Of a DNA stretch of 64,000 nucleotides, positions 16,271 through 31,200 are shown one piece after another. How positions within the stretch are numbered: position 1 is the stretch's first letter; every line of letters begins with the position of its first letter. The position numbers were made by a program, and so were the translations under genes. Location: NCBI GenBank assembly GCA_020638975.1, contig JACKHN010000012.1, positions 246,872-310,871 on the forward strand, given 5' to 3'. Under the pieces are notes generated by a model. It saw only the letters and a program-made list of their open reading frames with translations. It ran no database searches and was not told the DNA's origin. The stretch is from Planctomycetaceae bacterium. Lineage in GTDB: Bacteria > Planctomycetota > Planctomycetia > Pirellulales > Pirellulaceae.

Positions 16271-19200
16271 AAGTTCCCCCTTCGCCCTCTGCGTTTCCAA
16301 TGTCGTTGAGATAATTGATCACATTGATCACGTCGAGCGGAGCTAACCATCCGTCACCGTTGACATCCAAGTAGACCTTCGCAGAAGGCATATACTGGGA
16401 ATTGGCAGGAAGCACCGTCGTCAGCTTCCCGGAACTGTGCGCATTCAAGGCGTTAATAATCAGCAATGCATCCAATGGTGTTATCTGGCCATCGCTGTTG
16501 ACGTCTAGGTGGTTGGACGCGTTCTGATAACTGACGACCGTCGTTCCGCCACCTGTATCACCGCCACCTGTATCACCGCCACCTGTGTTGCCGCCACCTG
16601 TGTTGCCGCCACCTGTGTTGCCGCCGCCAGTGTTGCCGCCGCCACCCGATGTCAGTGCCGCTGGTGGATCGAAGTTGCCGAATACCGGCAGTTCGGTCTT
16701 ATCGCCAAACTCGAACGAGATGTCATTGCCGAGTGGCGTTGGTGCGTAGGGATGGAAGATGGCCGAAGGCACGGCACCCGGACGATCCGAGACCAGGATG
16801 CGGAAGTCAGCAGGCTGGACGGGAGCCGTCGTCGTCGTTGCAGGCACCGCCGAGAACACACCGAAGTCATCAATCCCGTCCAAGTTCCAGTCGCCAGCCA
16901 CGGGCCGTTCGGTCTCACCCGGCAAACCAAACACGACGATGTCGTCGCGCTTGCCATCGCGATTCACGTCGAAATACCATTTGTTGTTCAATGCGTCGAA
17001 GATCGCCAAGTCGTCAGTACCATCGCCGTTAAAGTCGCCCACGATCGGCAGGAAGACCTTGCCGAGATCTACCTCGGTCGGCGGCGCCACTGGATTGGTA
17101 GGGAACTCTTGCCGAGCGGCAACAAATGCCGGGATCTCTGGGTAAGTGGACTGATCAAGCACGATCACGGTATCGCCACCATCTAGCAAGTTATTACCAT
17201 TGGTGTCGAGTATCCATCGCAACTCGTAAGTACGTGTGGGACGGGTGCTGTTAGGAAGTGGCGCACCAACCGTTGACCGGAAGGAGAACAACCCGATCTC
17301 GTCACCAGAATGCGTCGCATTGAAGTTACCCGCGACTGGCTTGCCAGGTACCTGGAACTGGGCTGTCGGCACGGAAGTGAAGTCTGCTGCTCCGTCGTGA
17401 TCGAAGTCAAGTAAGAAGCGGAACTGTGGATTCGTTTGGCCGGGCGTAGTTGCTGGAGCCTGACCGTAGACACCAATCTTGTCGAAGCCCGATGCGTTCA
17501 TCGTCATCATGGCGGTGTTGAAGTTGCCGGTGAAGTACTCATCGGTATTTGTGCCCATTTGATAGATGAAGTCGCGGTTCGCAGCATCGCTGTTGTTGGA
17601 ATCGAACACTCCATTACCGTTCGCATCGACCTGCACAGCACCCGCAGTCGCCGTTCCGATTTCAGGACGGCTATCGACGGTAAAGCGAGCCACGAACGAA
17701 GTACCTGGCACGCCGTCGCCACTGGCGAACGCCGGAGCGCCTTGCGGTTCGGCGGCGTTCGATTCGCCATCCAATGCATTACCGGCAGGATCTTGAAGAG
17801 CGTCGCTGATCGTCAACGTGAATCGATCGTCAGGCAGCGGGGCTGCGAAAGTGAGAGTGATCTTGCCGCTCGCTGGCTGTCCATTCGTAGCGGCAACGGG
17901 CATGAAGGCTATCGACGTAATCGCGATCGCACCGCTGTTGTCACCAATCAACGAATAGTGCCCAGCGTTGGTAATCAATCCAGAGTCGAATGCAGCATAG
18001 AGGAAGCCAGCATCCACATTGCTTCGCGCGGCGAGATCTTCGACGCTCAATACCAACGAGTTGACGGTCGGTGTCGGTCCGTCCATCGGATCAGGATTAA
18101 ACAGACTAAACGAGTTGCCTTGGCTGTTGATGTCGACGGCAGTAATTCGTGGGCCTTGCGTGTCGACAAAGATGTTCAGCCGCTGGGGCGCGGTCACGGT
18201 ACCGGCGGGATCTTCAGCGGTCACCAGGAGACGTCGGACACCATCCTTGGTGAAGTGTTGCGGGTCGTTCAAGTCGACCGTAGCAGTCAGATTCCACTGC
18301 CCGAGCGGATTTTGATCCGTGCCATTGGTCGTGACTGTTGTCGTCCCAATCAAAACGTCACCTGCATCGACAACGCCATCGCCATTTCGATCGACGTAAA
18401 GGCGAATGATCGAGTCGGCTTCGGCTTGACCAAAGAAGCTCGGAGTTGTGTCGCTGGTGATGCGATCGTGGAACGATGCCACCACGCCCGTTACGCCAGT
18501 ATCGCCGTCGGTCGGGTCGAGACCGTCGTTGGTGACCATGGGATCACCGAACGAAATGTTCGGTGCCAATGTGTCCACGAGAATCTCAAGCGACTGGCTG
18601 CGAGCGCCGAAGCCGGTTTTCTGCGGCGTCGCCGGATCGATGATCTGGACACGAGCCGAGATGAAGTGCGACCCTTCCGACAAAGCGGTCGGGAAGGTAA
18701 ATGTGTACAGCCCGTCGGTTGTCGTCGCCGTTGCGAAGCCTACCGGCGTTTGAGGCGCTGTCGCGGATTGTCCAGGCGTCGGACCCTCGTCAAAGATTGC
18801 GATCCGGTATCCGGCGAGTGAGGTTGTCCGGAACGGAATCGGGATCACTTGATCGACGGGCATCGTCGTCGCAGGATTGCCCGGCGTATCGTATCGGAAG
18901 ATCCCGTCATCCAATCGCAGGTAGATCGTCGGCGTGTTGACGCGAGTTACGTTGTCGGTTTGTGACCGACCGGAGTCACTGTTCGAGCCTATCGGCGTAT
19001 CTTGCAGTTCAAGATCGAACGGTACGGGAGGCGCTTCGTTGATCGCCGTGATCGAGTAATTGTTGACGACGTTGACGGTGTGACCAACAACGCGGAGGTA
19101 ATACGTCTGGCCATCGACCACAGGGATACGAATTCGCTCGTTCTCCGCAAAGGCATCGCCATCGGTGTTCAACTCGGTGGTGCCATCATTGTCACCAAAG

Positions 19201-22200
19201 GTGCCGTTGCCAGCGATGAGCGTTCCGTCGACATCATAGACTTCGATATCCAAGTTGCCGTTGCCTGGCAATCCGGGTCGAGTACCGATCGCTGCGACTT
19301 CCTCGAACAAAACTTGCAGGTCAAGAGTTCCGGTCGTGACCGCCTGGAGGCGATACCAATCGGAGTCACCTGGGAGATCAAAGCCATCTCCAAACGGATC
19401 TAGGACGCCGGCCGGATCGATTGTGGGACGGACGTTGATCGTCGCGTTGGCACCCAGCGGAGTTGCGGTAAAGCGATCTTCGTTGGACTCGAACGGATCG
19501 TTAGTAAAGACAACAAGTCGAGCGGCATCGCCGGTCCCTGCATTCAAAGCCGCGCCGTTTTCGTCGACCAACTGCAATCGCTCGATACCCGTGTATTCGT
19601 GTTCCAGCGGTTCTGCGTTCGCTGGTCCAATCGTCACCCGACCCTCGGTGCTGACCGTACCCTTTCGATGAATGGTGAGATCATCGACGCCATCATCGAC
19701 GATGATCAGCTGATCGCCAATTCCGGTTGACGTCCCGCCGTCCACTGCGACTCGCAGGCTTAGGCCCGGATTATTGAACAGTTGATCGGCCAGCAACACC
19801 CGTATCAGGTCGTCACCGCCCAAGGCGTCGACGAACGCTTGCTCGACCGATCCTGGGATAAGCGTGTCGGTTTCGGTCACGCCGTTAACCGTGTGAACGA
19901 ACTGAGTGTCCGTCAACTGACGCACATCAATGACGTCCCGCCCGGAAGTGCCGCGAACGCGAATGGTGTCGAAACCGGCCATTCCATCGATCGTGTCGTT
20001 GCCGGTACCGCCGACAAGCAAATCCTCGCCATCACCGCCTTCAAGACGGTCGTTTCCACCCAGGCCGAACAACTGATCGTCGCCAGCGCCGCCTTGGAGG
20101 AGTTGACTGGAGGCGTCGCCCGTCAGAATGTCGTTGCCATCGCCACCGCGTAGATTTCCAAAGCCGGTGATGGTGTCGTCACCCTGACCGCCATCGATCA
20201 CCACATCGCCAACAGCAAATGAACTGCTAAGATCCGCAACATTAATTGTGTCGGCGCCGCCATTGCCGTTGAAGGTCAACGAGTCTTCGTTGGCAGCAGC
20301 GCCAATGATATTGATGTCATAGCCGAGGCCAGCCACATTGATTGTCGATCCGCCTGTGATCGAAACGGTATCTGCGGTTGATCGACCGTTGAGCGTCACC
20401 TGATCTGATTCACCGTCATTCGGACCCAGGCCAAGATTCAACACCTTAACGTTCGTCTGCGATAAGTCATTGACGACAAAGGTATCTTCGCCGCCAAGAT
20501 TCGTCACGCCGATGCCGTATGATGTCGAAACATTGAGATCGACTTGTTCGATACCCGCCGCATTCACGCCTTCGGTCACGGCACCGGAAGTTCGATCAAG
20601 CTGCAGTCGCGTGCTGATCGCGGTCAGTGTAAACGTATCTGGCACATTGCCGCCGGTTAGTTGCAGTACGTCTGATCCGTCTTCGCCTTCGACAATATCG
20701 CTACCGTCGCCCGGGTTCCAGACGATCAAGTCACTGCCGGCTCCGCCAAAGATGCGATCGGCACCGGTGCCGCCGAGAATCACATCGTTGCCGTCGCCGC
20801 CCCGCAACAGATCCGCACCGCCCATTCCATAGAGTTCATCGTTTCCGGCGCCACCGTCGATCGTGTCGTTTCCGGCACTACCTCGCAGGACATCGTCACC
20901 GAGGCCACCGATGATCGTATAGGTTCCGCCACTGCCGTTGACATTGACGTTGTCGTTACCATCCGCCACGTCGATCACCTTCGGCAACCCGCTCGTGAGC
21001 TGATCGAACGTGACCGTATCCGCCCCGCCAAATGTGAGGACATCAATTCGATCGAGTCCGGTTCCCAAGGTCACACTGCCGCCGTTCATGGTGATAGCGG
21101 TTGCCGAGTCGGTTACCGTATTGGCATTGTCATCACCACGAATTTCCAGCACGTCGAAGCCACCGCTGCCGCCGCCGACCGTAAATGCCGTATCGGTCAA
21201 GCCGCTGTACGTGACGAGTACGCCGGACGAAGTGAAGCGTCCCGCACCAGGTGAGGTCGGTGTGACCTGAATCAGATCGTTTCCGCTGGTCCCTGTGGCG
21301 GTGAGTGTCTCGTTGCCGTTGCCCAGCGTTGTGACTCGAACCAAGCTGCTCACGGAGCCGACTTCGTTGATCGCAATCGTATCGGCACCACCATCCTCGT
21401 GAATCGTCAGATCCTCGATACCAGTCAGTTGGACGGTACCGCCAACGATTCCGGTGATTGCGCCAGTCGCCAGATTCAAAGTCGTATTAATGCCGGTGCG
21501 TCCGGTAACGATAGCGGCATCACCTGCCACATCGCTCGTACCGCCTTCGATCTGGATACCACCCGCGAACAAGGCACTCGCCGCGACCGTTACCGTATCA
21601 TTCCCGGACAGTAATTGCAGCGTGAGTGCGCCCAAGTCAGCAGCGTTGACGCGGATGTGTCCTGCGCGTTGGACATCTCCCGTACCGCTAATGCTGAACC
21701 GATCGTCGCCGCTGCTGCCAGCGTAGATCAGCCGGTCATCGTCGGTTGCATCGGCATCATTCAAGTCAATCGAGCCAGTGGCACCGAGGCTCAGGTACTC
21801 AACGGCGAGCCAGTTGCCTACGTGCACGCTGCCTGCATCGACCGCAGCATCATCGCGATGAGTTAATGTCCGTGCCGCGCCCGCTGCGGACGTGATGGTC
21901 AGCGTCTCGTTCTGGTTCTCGCCGTCGTAGATCAGTCGTTCGATGTTCTGCAGATTGATTCGATTGGGCGTTGGGGCCGTGCCGTTCAAGCCGGCAATCG
22001 TCAGAGTGCCACCATCGACCGCCGAAGGAGTGAAGTTCGCCGCATCGGCACCGGTGTTGCCAGTCACCGTCACGGTGTCGCCGCTGGCACTTGGATCGCC
22101 ACCATCGATGGTCAATGAAATATTCGCCAATTGATTGACGTCGATATCGAACTCATCGTCCCCGTTCTTACCTTGTAGCGTCAAGGAGGCGATGTTCAGG

Positions 22201-25200
22201 TGGCTGACGACGAGTCCGTTGTTGACTTGCACGTCAACATCCGCAGCACCTTTGCCCACCGCCGTAAACTGATCATCGCCGCCCGTCCCCATCACGGTGA
22301 TGGCCAGCGTGCTTCCCGTCGTCGGTCCCATGACGGAAACCATTTCGAGATGATCGAACGAGATGGCTGGCAAACCGTCAACTACGAACGACCCTTCGTC
22401 GTTCTGCGGACCGGCGGTCAGGATCGAGCTGGCAGTCGCATTAACGATCAACTTGTCGCCTACACCGATCGGATCGCCACCATCGATGAAGACAGGTTCG
22501 GCACCAGGCGTGACGATGAAGGTGTCGTTGCCGGCGCGACCATCAACCCTTAAGGCCGAGATGTTGGCCGAGGTATAGCGGATGGGGTGAAGAGCGCCGA
22601 CGGTGATCGACGTGCCTGCGACGTTCACCACAATACTCGTGTCGTCGTTGTCAGTTCCGTGAACGGTTAGCGTATCACTGCCACCGCCCGCTGCACCAAT
22701 CGTCAGCGTGCCGGTACCCGAGGTGTGGACCACCGGTCCGGTCGTGTTGGCGGTCACGCGTGCCGTCGTCGCGGTTAGCGGAGTGACATCGAACGTGTCG
22801 TTTCCGCTGGTGCCGTCGATCGTGAGAGCACCCCTGCCATGATTGACCGTCACGTCGGACAAGCCACTGTAGTTCACCGTGCCAAGCGTTGCTTCGATGA
22901 TCGAGCGGGCACCCAAGTTAAGGGTCGTGTCATCAGCAACGCGATTGAACGTCAGCGAATCGGCATCGTCGGGTCCACCGCCATGCACGTTGAACGTCAC
23001 GCCAGATGCCGGTGTTACGGTCGTCGTGTCATTGCCTTCCAGCAGATTCAATGTGATCGTTTCCAGCGACGTCAGGCCGTAAACACGAGAATTAATCGTC
23101 AGCGAACTGCTACTGACTGTCGTCGCGTCATTGTTGTTCGTACCGGTGACAATCAGTTCGTCAGTGCCAGTACCCGTCAGCGTGATCGTGCCGCCGATGT
23201 TTCGCCACGCCAATGGGGTTGTCGTGCCGATCGCCAAATCACCCGTGGTCGCCGAGAGCGGGTTCAAGGCGAACACGCCCATGCCACTGGCACCCAACGT
23301 GTTCGTGCCGCCCGCACCATCGATGACAATCGCTTCGGTGTTGTTCACCGTATAAGTTGTGGTCACAGCAGTCGAAGTGACGCCTAGCGTCCCCGCCGTT
23401 GCGTTGTAAGCAAAGGCATCGCCATTGGCAGAGCCAACGACAAGCAAGCGGTCGTTGGCCGTGGGATCGCCCAAGTTCGCACCGACCGTCGTGATGTTCC
23501 AAGCAGCAGCAGGTTGCGTGATCGAGACGTTGTCTGCACCCGCACCGCTGGCAATATTCAACGTGCTCATACCGTCGAACGCATCAAAAGTCACTCGCGC
23601 GCGGCTGTTGACGTCAACAGTCAACGTATCGGCATCGCTGGCTACCACGGTGATCTCGTCGTTGGCGCTTGTGCCATGGATCGTCAGACTGTCAGCCATG
23701 CCGCCCGCGTTGGCGTTCAGTCGAATCGCTTCGATGCCCACAAACTGCGTCGTATCGCTGCCGAGTTGTACCGAACCTGAATCATCAGTCGTGCCCGGAG
23801 TTACGGTGTAGACAGCCGACGTGCTTGTATCGGCAGTGATCACCAAAGTATCGCCCGTGGCAGCACCCTGACCGTCGATGGTCAGCAAGGCTCCGCCCGT
23901 GCCAGTGATGGTGATCGTGTCGTTGCCGACTCCGCCAGCCACCGTCAGTGCTTCCGTATCACCGCTGTCGACCGTGATCGTCTTGTGAGTGCCGACCGTG
24001 ACCGTCGTCGAAGCACCACGAGCTACCGCGATCATGTCGGCGGTCGCCGTGCCATGAATCGTCACACCATCGTTGCCTGTCAGCGGATCGATCGTCAGTG
24101 TCGAAGTCGTTGTCACATCGACCAACGGTTGGCCGGAGACGTTGACTTGGGCTCGATCGCTTGTCAACGGCGTGACATCGATCGTGTCGTCGACGGTCGT
24201 GCCTTCGACGACAACCGCTTGGCCGCCACCGATCACAGTTACCGTCTCGATGCCGCTGTAGATGACATCCCTCGTTCCATTGGCACCGGCATCCTCAATC
24301 TCGCTGCTGCCAAGTTCAACGGTGGTCGCGCCCGTGCTTGTGAAGTTAAGCTTGTCGTTGCCACTCGCATCACCTGCGACGGTAATCGGCACGTCGGCGA
24401 CTGCCGTCAAGTTGAAGGTATCATCACCGGCTTGGCCATTGAGTGTGTAAGCCTCGATGTTTGTCGTGCTGATCGAGACGCGATTATTCAGCGTCACGGT
24501 CGTCACGCCAGCTACGCCAAAGACGTCTGCTGCCGGAGTGCCTTCGACCACCAAACGGTCGGTTCCGGTCTGGCCCGCACCGTTGATCGCCACGCTGCCC
24601 GTGGTGCCGACATTGACATACTCAATCGCCAGCCACTGATCCACACGAATGGTTCCCGCATCGTTCGTGCTGCCGGGCAGGTGGACGATCGTATTGTCGC
24701 TCGCACTGCCGGTGACCGTCAGCGTTTCGTTCTCGTCTTCGCCGTCGTAGATCAAGCGTTCGATATTCTGCAGAGTGATCTGATTTCCAGGACCTGTGTT
24801 GTCGAGTCCAGCGATCGCCAAGATACCGCCATCCGCTCCAGTTGGTGTGTAGTTCGCGTTGTCGGCCATCGCGCCGCCCTCACCCGTCACGGTCACCGTA
24901 TCGCCGTTCGTATTCGGATCGCCACCATCGATCGCAATGGCAACTGTCGTCAGATCATTCACATCCACATCAAAATCGTCGTCGCCGCTCTTGCCTTGCA
25001 GCAGCAGGCTCGCGATATCGACATAACTGACGATCAAGCCATTGTTTACTTGAACATCCACCGCGGCCGCACCTTGGCCCACGGCGGTGAACTGATCGTC
25101 ATCGCCCGTTCCCATGACGGTGATCGCCAGCATCGAACTGCTGTCTGGTCCGTCGACCGTTACCGATTCGATATGGTCAAAGCTGATCGCTTCGCGGTTG

Positions 25201-28200
25201 TCGATGACGAACTGGCCTTCGTCGTTCTGCGGTCCCGGCATGAAGACGGAAGTCGACGTTGCGTTGATCGTGATCGAATCGCCCGCACCAATCGGATCAC
25301 CGCCGTCGATAAAGATCGGAGGCGTGCTGGCGTCTGGCGTGACAACGAACATATCGCCGCCCGCCGAACCTTCTACGACCAGTGACTCGATGTTCTCCGT
25401 GCTGTAGGCCACCGCCTTGAGCGCACCAACATTGACGTCGGTCGAGTCGATGGTGATCGTCTCGCCCGCGTTCGTGCCGCGGACGGTGAGCGAATCGCTG
25501 CCGCCGCTGTTGTCCCGAATCGTTACGGTTCCGGCACCCGTTGTCGTCACAACAGGAGTCGTGTTGTTCGTCTGCACTTGGATGGACGCTGCGGTCAGCG
25601 GCGTGGCGACAAATGTGTCGGAACCTGCCGTACCGTCGATGTCGAGCGTGCCGGCTGCGTGGTTGAGCGTGATCAGCTCAACGTTCGTGTAGTTCACGGC
25701 ACCGCGAGCGCTCTCCGTGATCGAACTCGCACCGAGATCAAGCACGACCGCAGCGCCCTGACCGTTGAACGTCAACGTGTCGCCAGTCGTCGCGCCGCCA
25801 GCGTGGATGTTGAACACATTACCCGCGTTCGGGGTGACACTGTGCGAATCAACGCCATCGAGCGACTCGATGGTCACCGTTTCGATCGTATCACCAAGGC
25901 TCAACGCGGCCCGACCGGCGAGTGCTACGCTCATGGCCGAAATGGTGAACGAATCGTTGCCACCTGTGCCATAGGCCAACAATGTGTCATCCGTTGTCGT
26001 GCCGCCGATAGCGCCGGTCAACGTAATTGTCTCGCCCGCACCGACGCCTGCGTAGCGAATCTCCAGGCCGTCGGCTACGAGCGTGCCTTCGTCGGCGATC
26101 GCGCCCGGAGTGTGGACGAAGGCCGAAGCCTCGGTCACGGTCAATGCGGTGTTCGCGTGAATCATCAGCGACTCGGTCGCGATGAAGTCCAAATTGGCCG
26201 TGAGTAAGCCAGTCGCTCGACCCGCCGTGACGTCGACGCTCGGAGTCGCTCCGCTGGTGGTCAGCGTATCTTCACCGATGCCGCCATTGAACCGCAACAA
26301 CTCACCGGCGATCAAGTTCGTGATGCGATAAACAGCCGCTAGGCCAGTCACTTCGACCGTGCCGCCGGTTTGCTCGATGGAGACGTTGTCGTCAGCCGTC
26401 GTTGCGTTGACGATGACCGTGTCGGCCGCATCGCCGACGTTGACATTGACCAAAGTCGCTTCGGTTCCCGTCAGATCGTTGAGCGTTACTTGATCGATGC
26501 CGTCACTTGAGTTGAGATTGAATTCCTCGACACCGGCTAGGCTGAGCGTATGCGTTGCATCGCTGACCTCGACTCGCGTCGCATTGGCCGATACCGATAA
26601 CATGTCGGGGCCGGTCGTCGCGAGATAGTTCAGCACGTCCGCACCTTCGCCACCTTCCACCGTATCGCTGCCGTCGCCGCTGCTCCAGTTAAAGGTATCG
26701 CTGTCATCGCCACCGACTAGCACATCCGCGCCGGTACCGCCTTGAATCGTATCGCGTCCCGCGCCACCAGTGATGATGTCCGCTCCGGCCAGACCGAAGA
26801 TCGTGTCGTCGCCAGCGCCGCCGTCGATCGTGTCGCCTTGCGAACCGCCGCGGAGCGTATCGTTGCCGAGACCACCGAAGATTGTTACGCCAACATTTGT
26901 CACACCCGATGCGTTGACGTCGTCATTGCCCGCACCTGCATCGATGCGTGCCGGGAGTGCGACGGGAACGCCGTCGCCGTTGAGAAGATTACCCGTAATG
27001 TCGATGTCATCAGCACCACCGAAGGTAAACACATCGAGTCGATCTAGCCCGGCTCCGAACTGCACGGTGCCATCGGCGAGCGTTGCGCTCGTCCCATTAC
27101 TGGTCAGCACATCCGCGTTCTCTGTGCCCAAGATCGTCAAGACGTCAAAGCCGTCAGCGCCACCGGAGATCGTGAAGCTGTTGTTGGCGATACCCGTGTA
27201 ATTGACGGTCGGTCCGCCTGCTTCAAAGCTTCCCGCGCCCGAAGCCGTCGGTCGGACGTTAATCGTCTCGTCGGCCGTCGTTCCGGTCGCTGTGAGAATC
27301 TCGTTGCCGCTGCCCGTAATGTTGACCGCCAGCAGATCACTGGCCGCGCCAAGTTGCGTCACGTTGATCGTATCGACTTCACCGCCATCGGTTACATCAA
27401 GTCGTTCGATTTCGCTCAACTCGACATTCGGCCCGACGCCCGTGACTCGTTCGCTTGCCAGCTCGATACCGATCGTATCGGCACCAGTCGTCGCCGTGAT
27501 CGACGCCACATCCGTGCCCGTGTCCGGAGCGCCGCCAATCAGCCGCAACGTCTCACTGGCCGACAGGTTGTGCGTGATCGCGAGTTGGCTGTTAAGCTGA
27601 ACCGTCGTCGAAGTAACCGCAAAGGCATCCTCCAAGTCGGTGCCGCGGACCGCGAGGACGTCCGTTGTACCTGTACTGTTGACGTTGACGCTGGCCGTCG
27701 CACCCAAGTTGACGAACTCCAGCGGCAGAGCACTATCAACGGTGAAGCTGCCTGCGTCGACGGCGGTTCCCGCACGGTAAGTGTTCGTCCCGGTGTAATT
27801 CACGGTTAGCGTATCGTTACCGTTCTCGCCGTCGTAGATCAGCCGTTCGATCTGATTGATCGTGATCGTCGAATCGTTCGTCCGATCGAGCACGAACGTG
27901 CCGCTGTCCGGAGTGGCCGGCGTGTAGTGGACCGTGTTTTGGCCGGGTGTCTCGATGACAAGTTGATCGCCGCTGGCTGACGGTGTACCGCCATTGATCG
28001 TAACGTCAACGTCCCAAACTGCTCCGTTTGGTGCGGGAGTACGCAGCGTGATCTCGTCGCTACCGCCACCCGCATTGACTTGCAGGGTCGGTTGGTTGGT
28101 AAAGAGCACCTCCAGACCATTGTTAACTTGCACCGTGAAGTCTTCGACGCCGTCCGTGCCAGTATGGGTCAACGCATCGCGAGCGATAATCGTAATCGTA

Positions 28201-31200
28201 TCCGGTGCACCCGTACCGTTGACCGTCACACCACCACCCGTGCCGCTACTGGTCACATTGACCGCTTCGATATGATCGAAGCTGACTGCGGCATGAGTCC
28301 CAACAACGACGCTGCCTTCATCGTTCTCTGGTCCCGGATTCAACACAACCGCCGACGAACCTGACGAGATATTCAACACATCGCCCGGCGTCGAGCCAAT
28401 CGGATCACCACCATTAATCGAGATCGAAGGCGTCGCGGCGTCAGGTGTAACATTGAATATGTCATCGCCGTCACGACCGTCGATCACGAGCGATTCGATG
28501 TTCGCTGCGGTGTATGCAACTGGCTTGCGAGTGCCGACGTTTACGTCTGTCGAGTCGACCGTAATCGTGTCGTTGCCATTGGTGGCTCGAACGACCAGCG
28601 TGTCGCTGCCACCGTTGCCGTCGCGAATCGTGAAGCTGCCCGCGCCGTTGGCGGTCACGATCGGAGCAACTGAGTTCAGCGTGAGTTCGACAGAGTTGAG
28701 AACAGCCAGTGGCGTGGCCACAAACGTATCGGGGCCACTCGTACCGTCGACCGTCAACGCGCTTGCGCCGTGATTGATCGTCAGTTGCTCGACGTTGGTA
28801 AAGTCAACGACGCCGACGCTGGTTTCGCTGATGGTGCGAGCGCCGAGGTCCAGCACAATGTCACTTGCAGCGCGATTGAAGACGAGCGTATCGCTTGCTG
28901 TGGGATCACCCGCGTTGACGCTGATGGCTACGCCAGCAGTCGGCGTTACGGTGATCGTGTCGTCGCCATCGCCGGTGTTCAGCACAAGCTGGTCTTCGGC
29001 AGTCGTGTCATGAGCAAATGCTGTCAGCTCGCCATCGATACTGATCGAGTTTGAACCCGCCGTACCGGCAATCGTCACGGCATTGTTGTTGCCTGACGTG
29101 TTAATCGTCAGCGTATCATCGCCTTCACGCGTGTTGATCGTCCGCGTCTCGATGCTAAAGAAGTCGATCGGCGTGCTGCCATTGAACCGCACATTGCCCG
29201 CATCGCCCAAGCCTGGCGTGAAGATCACTGCGTCGTCGGTCGCGGTTGCCGGAGCGTTGAACGTCGCCGTGTCGTCGCCGCCCAGGCCATCGAACGCGAT
29301 TGCCTCGGTGCCGGTAAAGTTCACAGCGACGTTACCAAGGGCGTTCGGGTTGATCGTTACATTGCCGTCCGCTGCGACTGCGGCGTCCGGCGTATAGCTG
29401 AATACATCCGCGTTAGACGTACCTGCGATCGAGATTCGATCGCCGGTAGCGGCTCCACCCAAATCAACGTTCACAGTGCTAAGGTTGATCGCCGAGTTCG
29501 GCGCGACGGAAATCGCGTCATCTCCTTCGCCGGCATTCAAAGTCACCGTGCTGGCTGCGTCAAAGTTGTCGAGTGTTATCGGAGCACGACTGTCGACACG
29601 GATGACGGCCTGTCCCGTGCTCGTCCCGACATAGCTGATCTGGTTCGCTGCGCCGGTTGCGTTGATGGTGGCACTGTCTGCCATGCTGCCGCCGTTCGCA
29701 TCGAGTCTCACCGCTTCGATTCCAGTGAACTGCGTCGTATCCGCAGCGAGTTCAATCGATCCGGAGTCATCGGTTGTGCCAGGAGTTGCGGTGAAAACGG
29801 CGGCCGAGTCGGCTGCGGCCTGCACAATCAGCGTATCGCCCGTCGCGTCGGCTCCGCCGTCAATCGTCAGCACCGGTCCGTCACTGCCGGTAACGGTGAT
29901 GGTGTCGTTGCCTTCGCCGCTGGCGATCGTGACCGCCTCCGTCGACAGCGTCGTGATCGAAACGATCTTGTTGCTACCAACGGTTGCCGTCGAAGTGGTT
30001 GCATGGCGGTTATAGGTGATGGATTCTCCCACCGTGCTGCCGTGAATGACAACGCGATCTTCTTCGCCACCACCAGCCACGGTGAAAGTGCTCGTCGCCG
30101 AAGCGTTCAGACTTGTCACGCTGATTTGTGGACCAACGCCATTGGCAGTCGCAACGACCTGGGTCGCGCTGATCGGAGTGACTTCGATCGTATCCTGGCC
30201 GCTGGTCCCAGTCAGCGAGAACACATCCGACATCTGACCGCCCGCGTTGAACGTGACACTGTTTAAGCCGCTGGCCGCACCCAGATTCGATGCGCTCAGC
30301 ACATCGTTCTCGGCACCAGCATTGACAGTCAGTTGTTCGACGCTGCTGAGCGTAACCGCTCCACTGACGAGGCCCATCAGCGATTGAGTTGCGACATCGA
30401 GAGCGATCGTGTCCACGCCATCGGTTCCGGCGACCGTCAGCGAGTCGGAGGCCGAGGGGTTGCCGCCACGGATCTCCAAGCCATTCGCGAACAGCCCGGA
30501 CAAACCGTTGACGGAAGGATCGGTTGCACCACGCAGATCGACGGTGAATTGATCGTCGCCGTCGAAGCCTTCCAAGACCAACCGTTCGATGCCGTCGATA
30601 TTGATATCGACGTGCGCGCCAAAGGTCGAGACGAGATCCAAATCGGCGTCGAGCGACGCTGTTGCGTTGTCGCTCAGCGTGAACTGATCGTTCGACGAGG
30701 TACCTGTCGCCGTCAACGTGTCGTCACCGCCACGGCCATCGATCGTCACGGCACCGGTCGCTCCGAGGCTGACGTATTCGACGGCGAGTAAGTTGTCGAC
30801 TTGAATGCGTCCTGCATCGATCGCGGTGCCCGGTGTGTGAGTGATGATATCGGCATCGGTCTGTCCATTGACGGTCAACGTCTCGCCTTGGTTCTCGCCG
30901 TCCACGATCAATCGCTCGATACTGGTCAAACTGATGGCACTGGCACCGGTCAAACCACCGATCGCCAAGCTGCCACTATCAGCAGCATCTGGCGTGAAGA
31001 TCGGTGTATCGATGCCGCTGGTGCCGGTCACCGTGACCGTATCAACGTTGCTCGAAGGAAGGCCACCATCGACGGTAATCGCTACGGCAGTCAGCGTGTT
31101 GACATCGATATCAAAATCATCGTCGCCGTTCTTGCCTTGCAGCAGCAACGTGTCGAGACCTGTGTAGGTGACAATTAAGCCATTGTTGACTTGCACGTCG

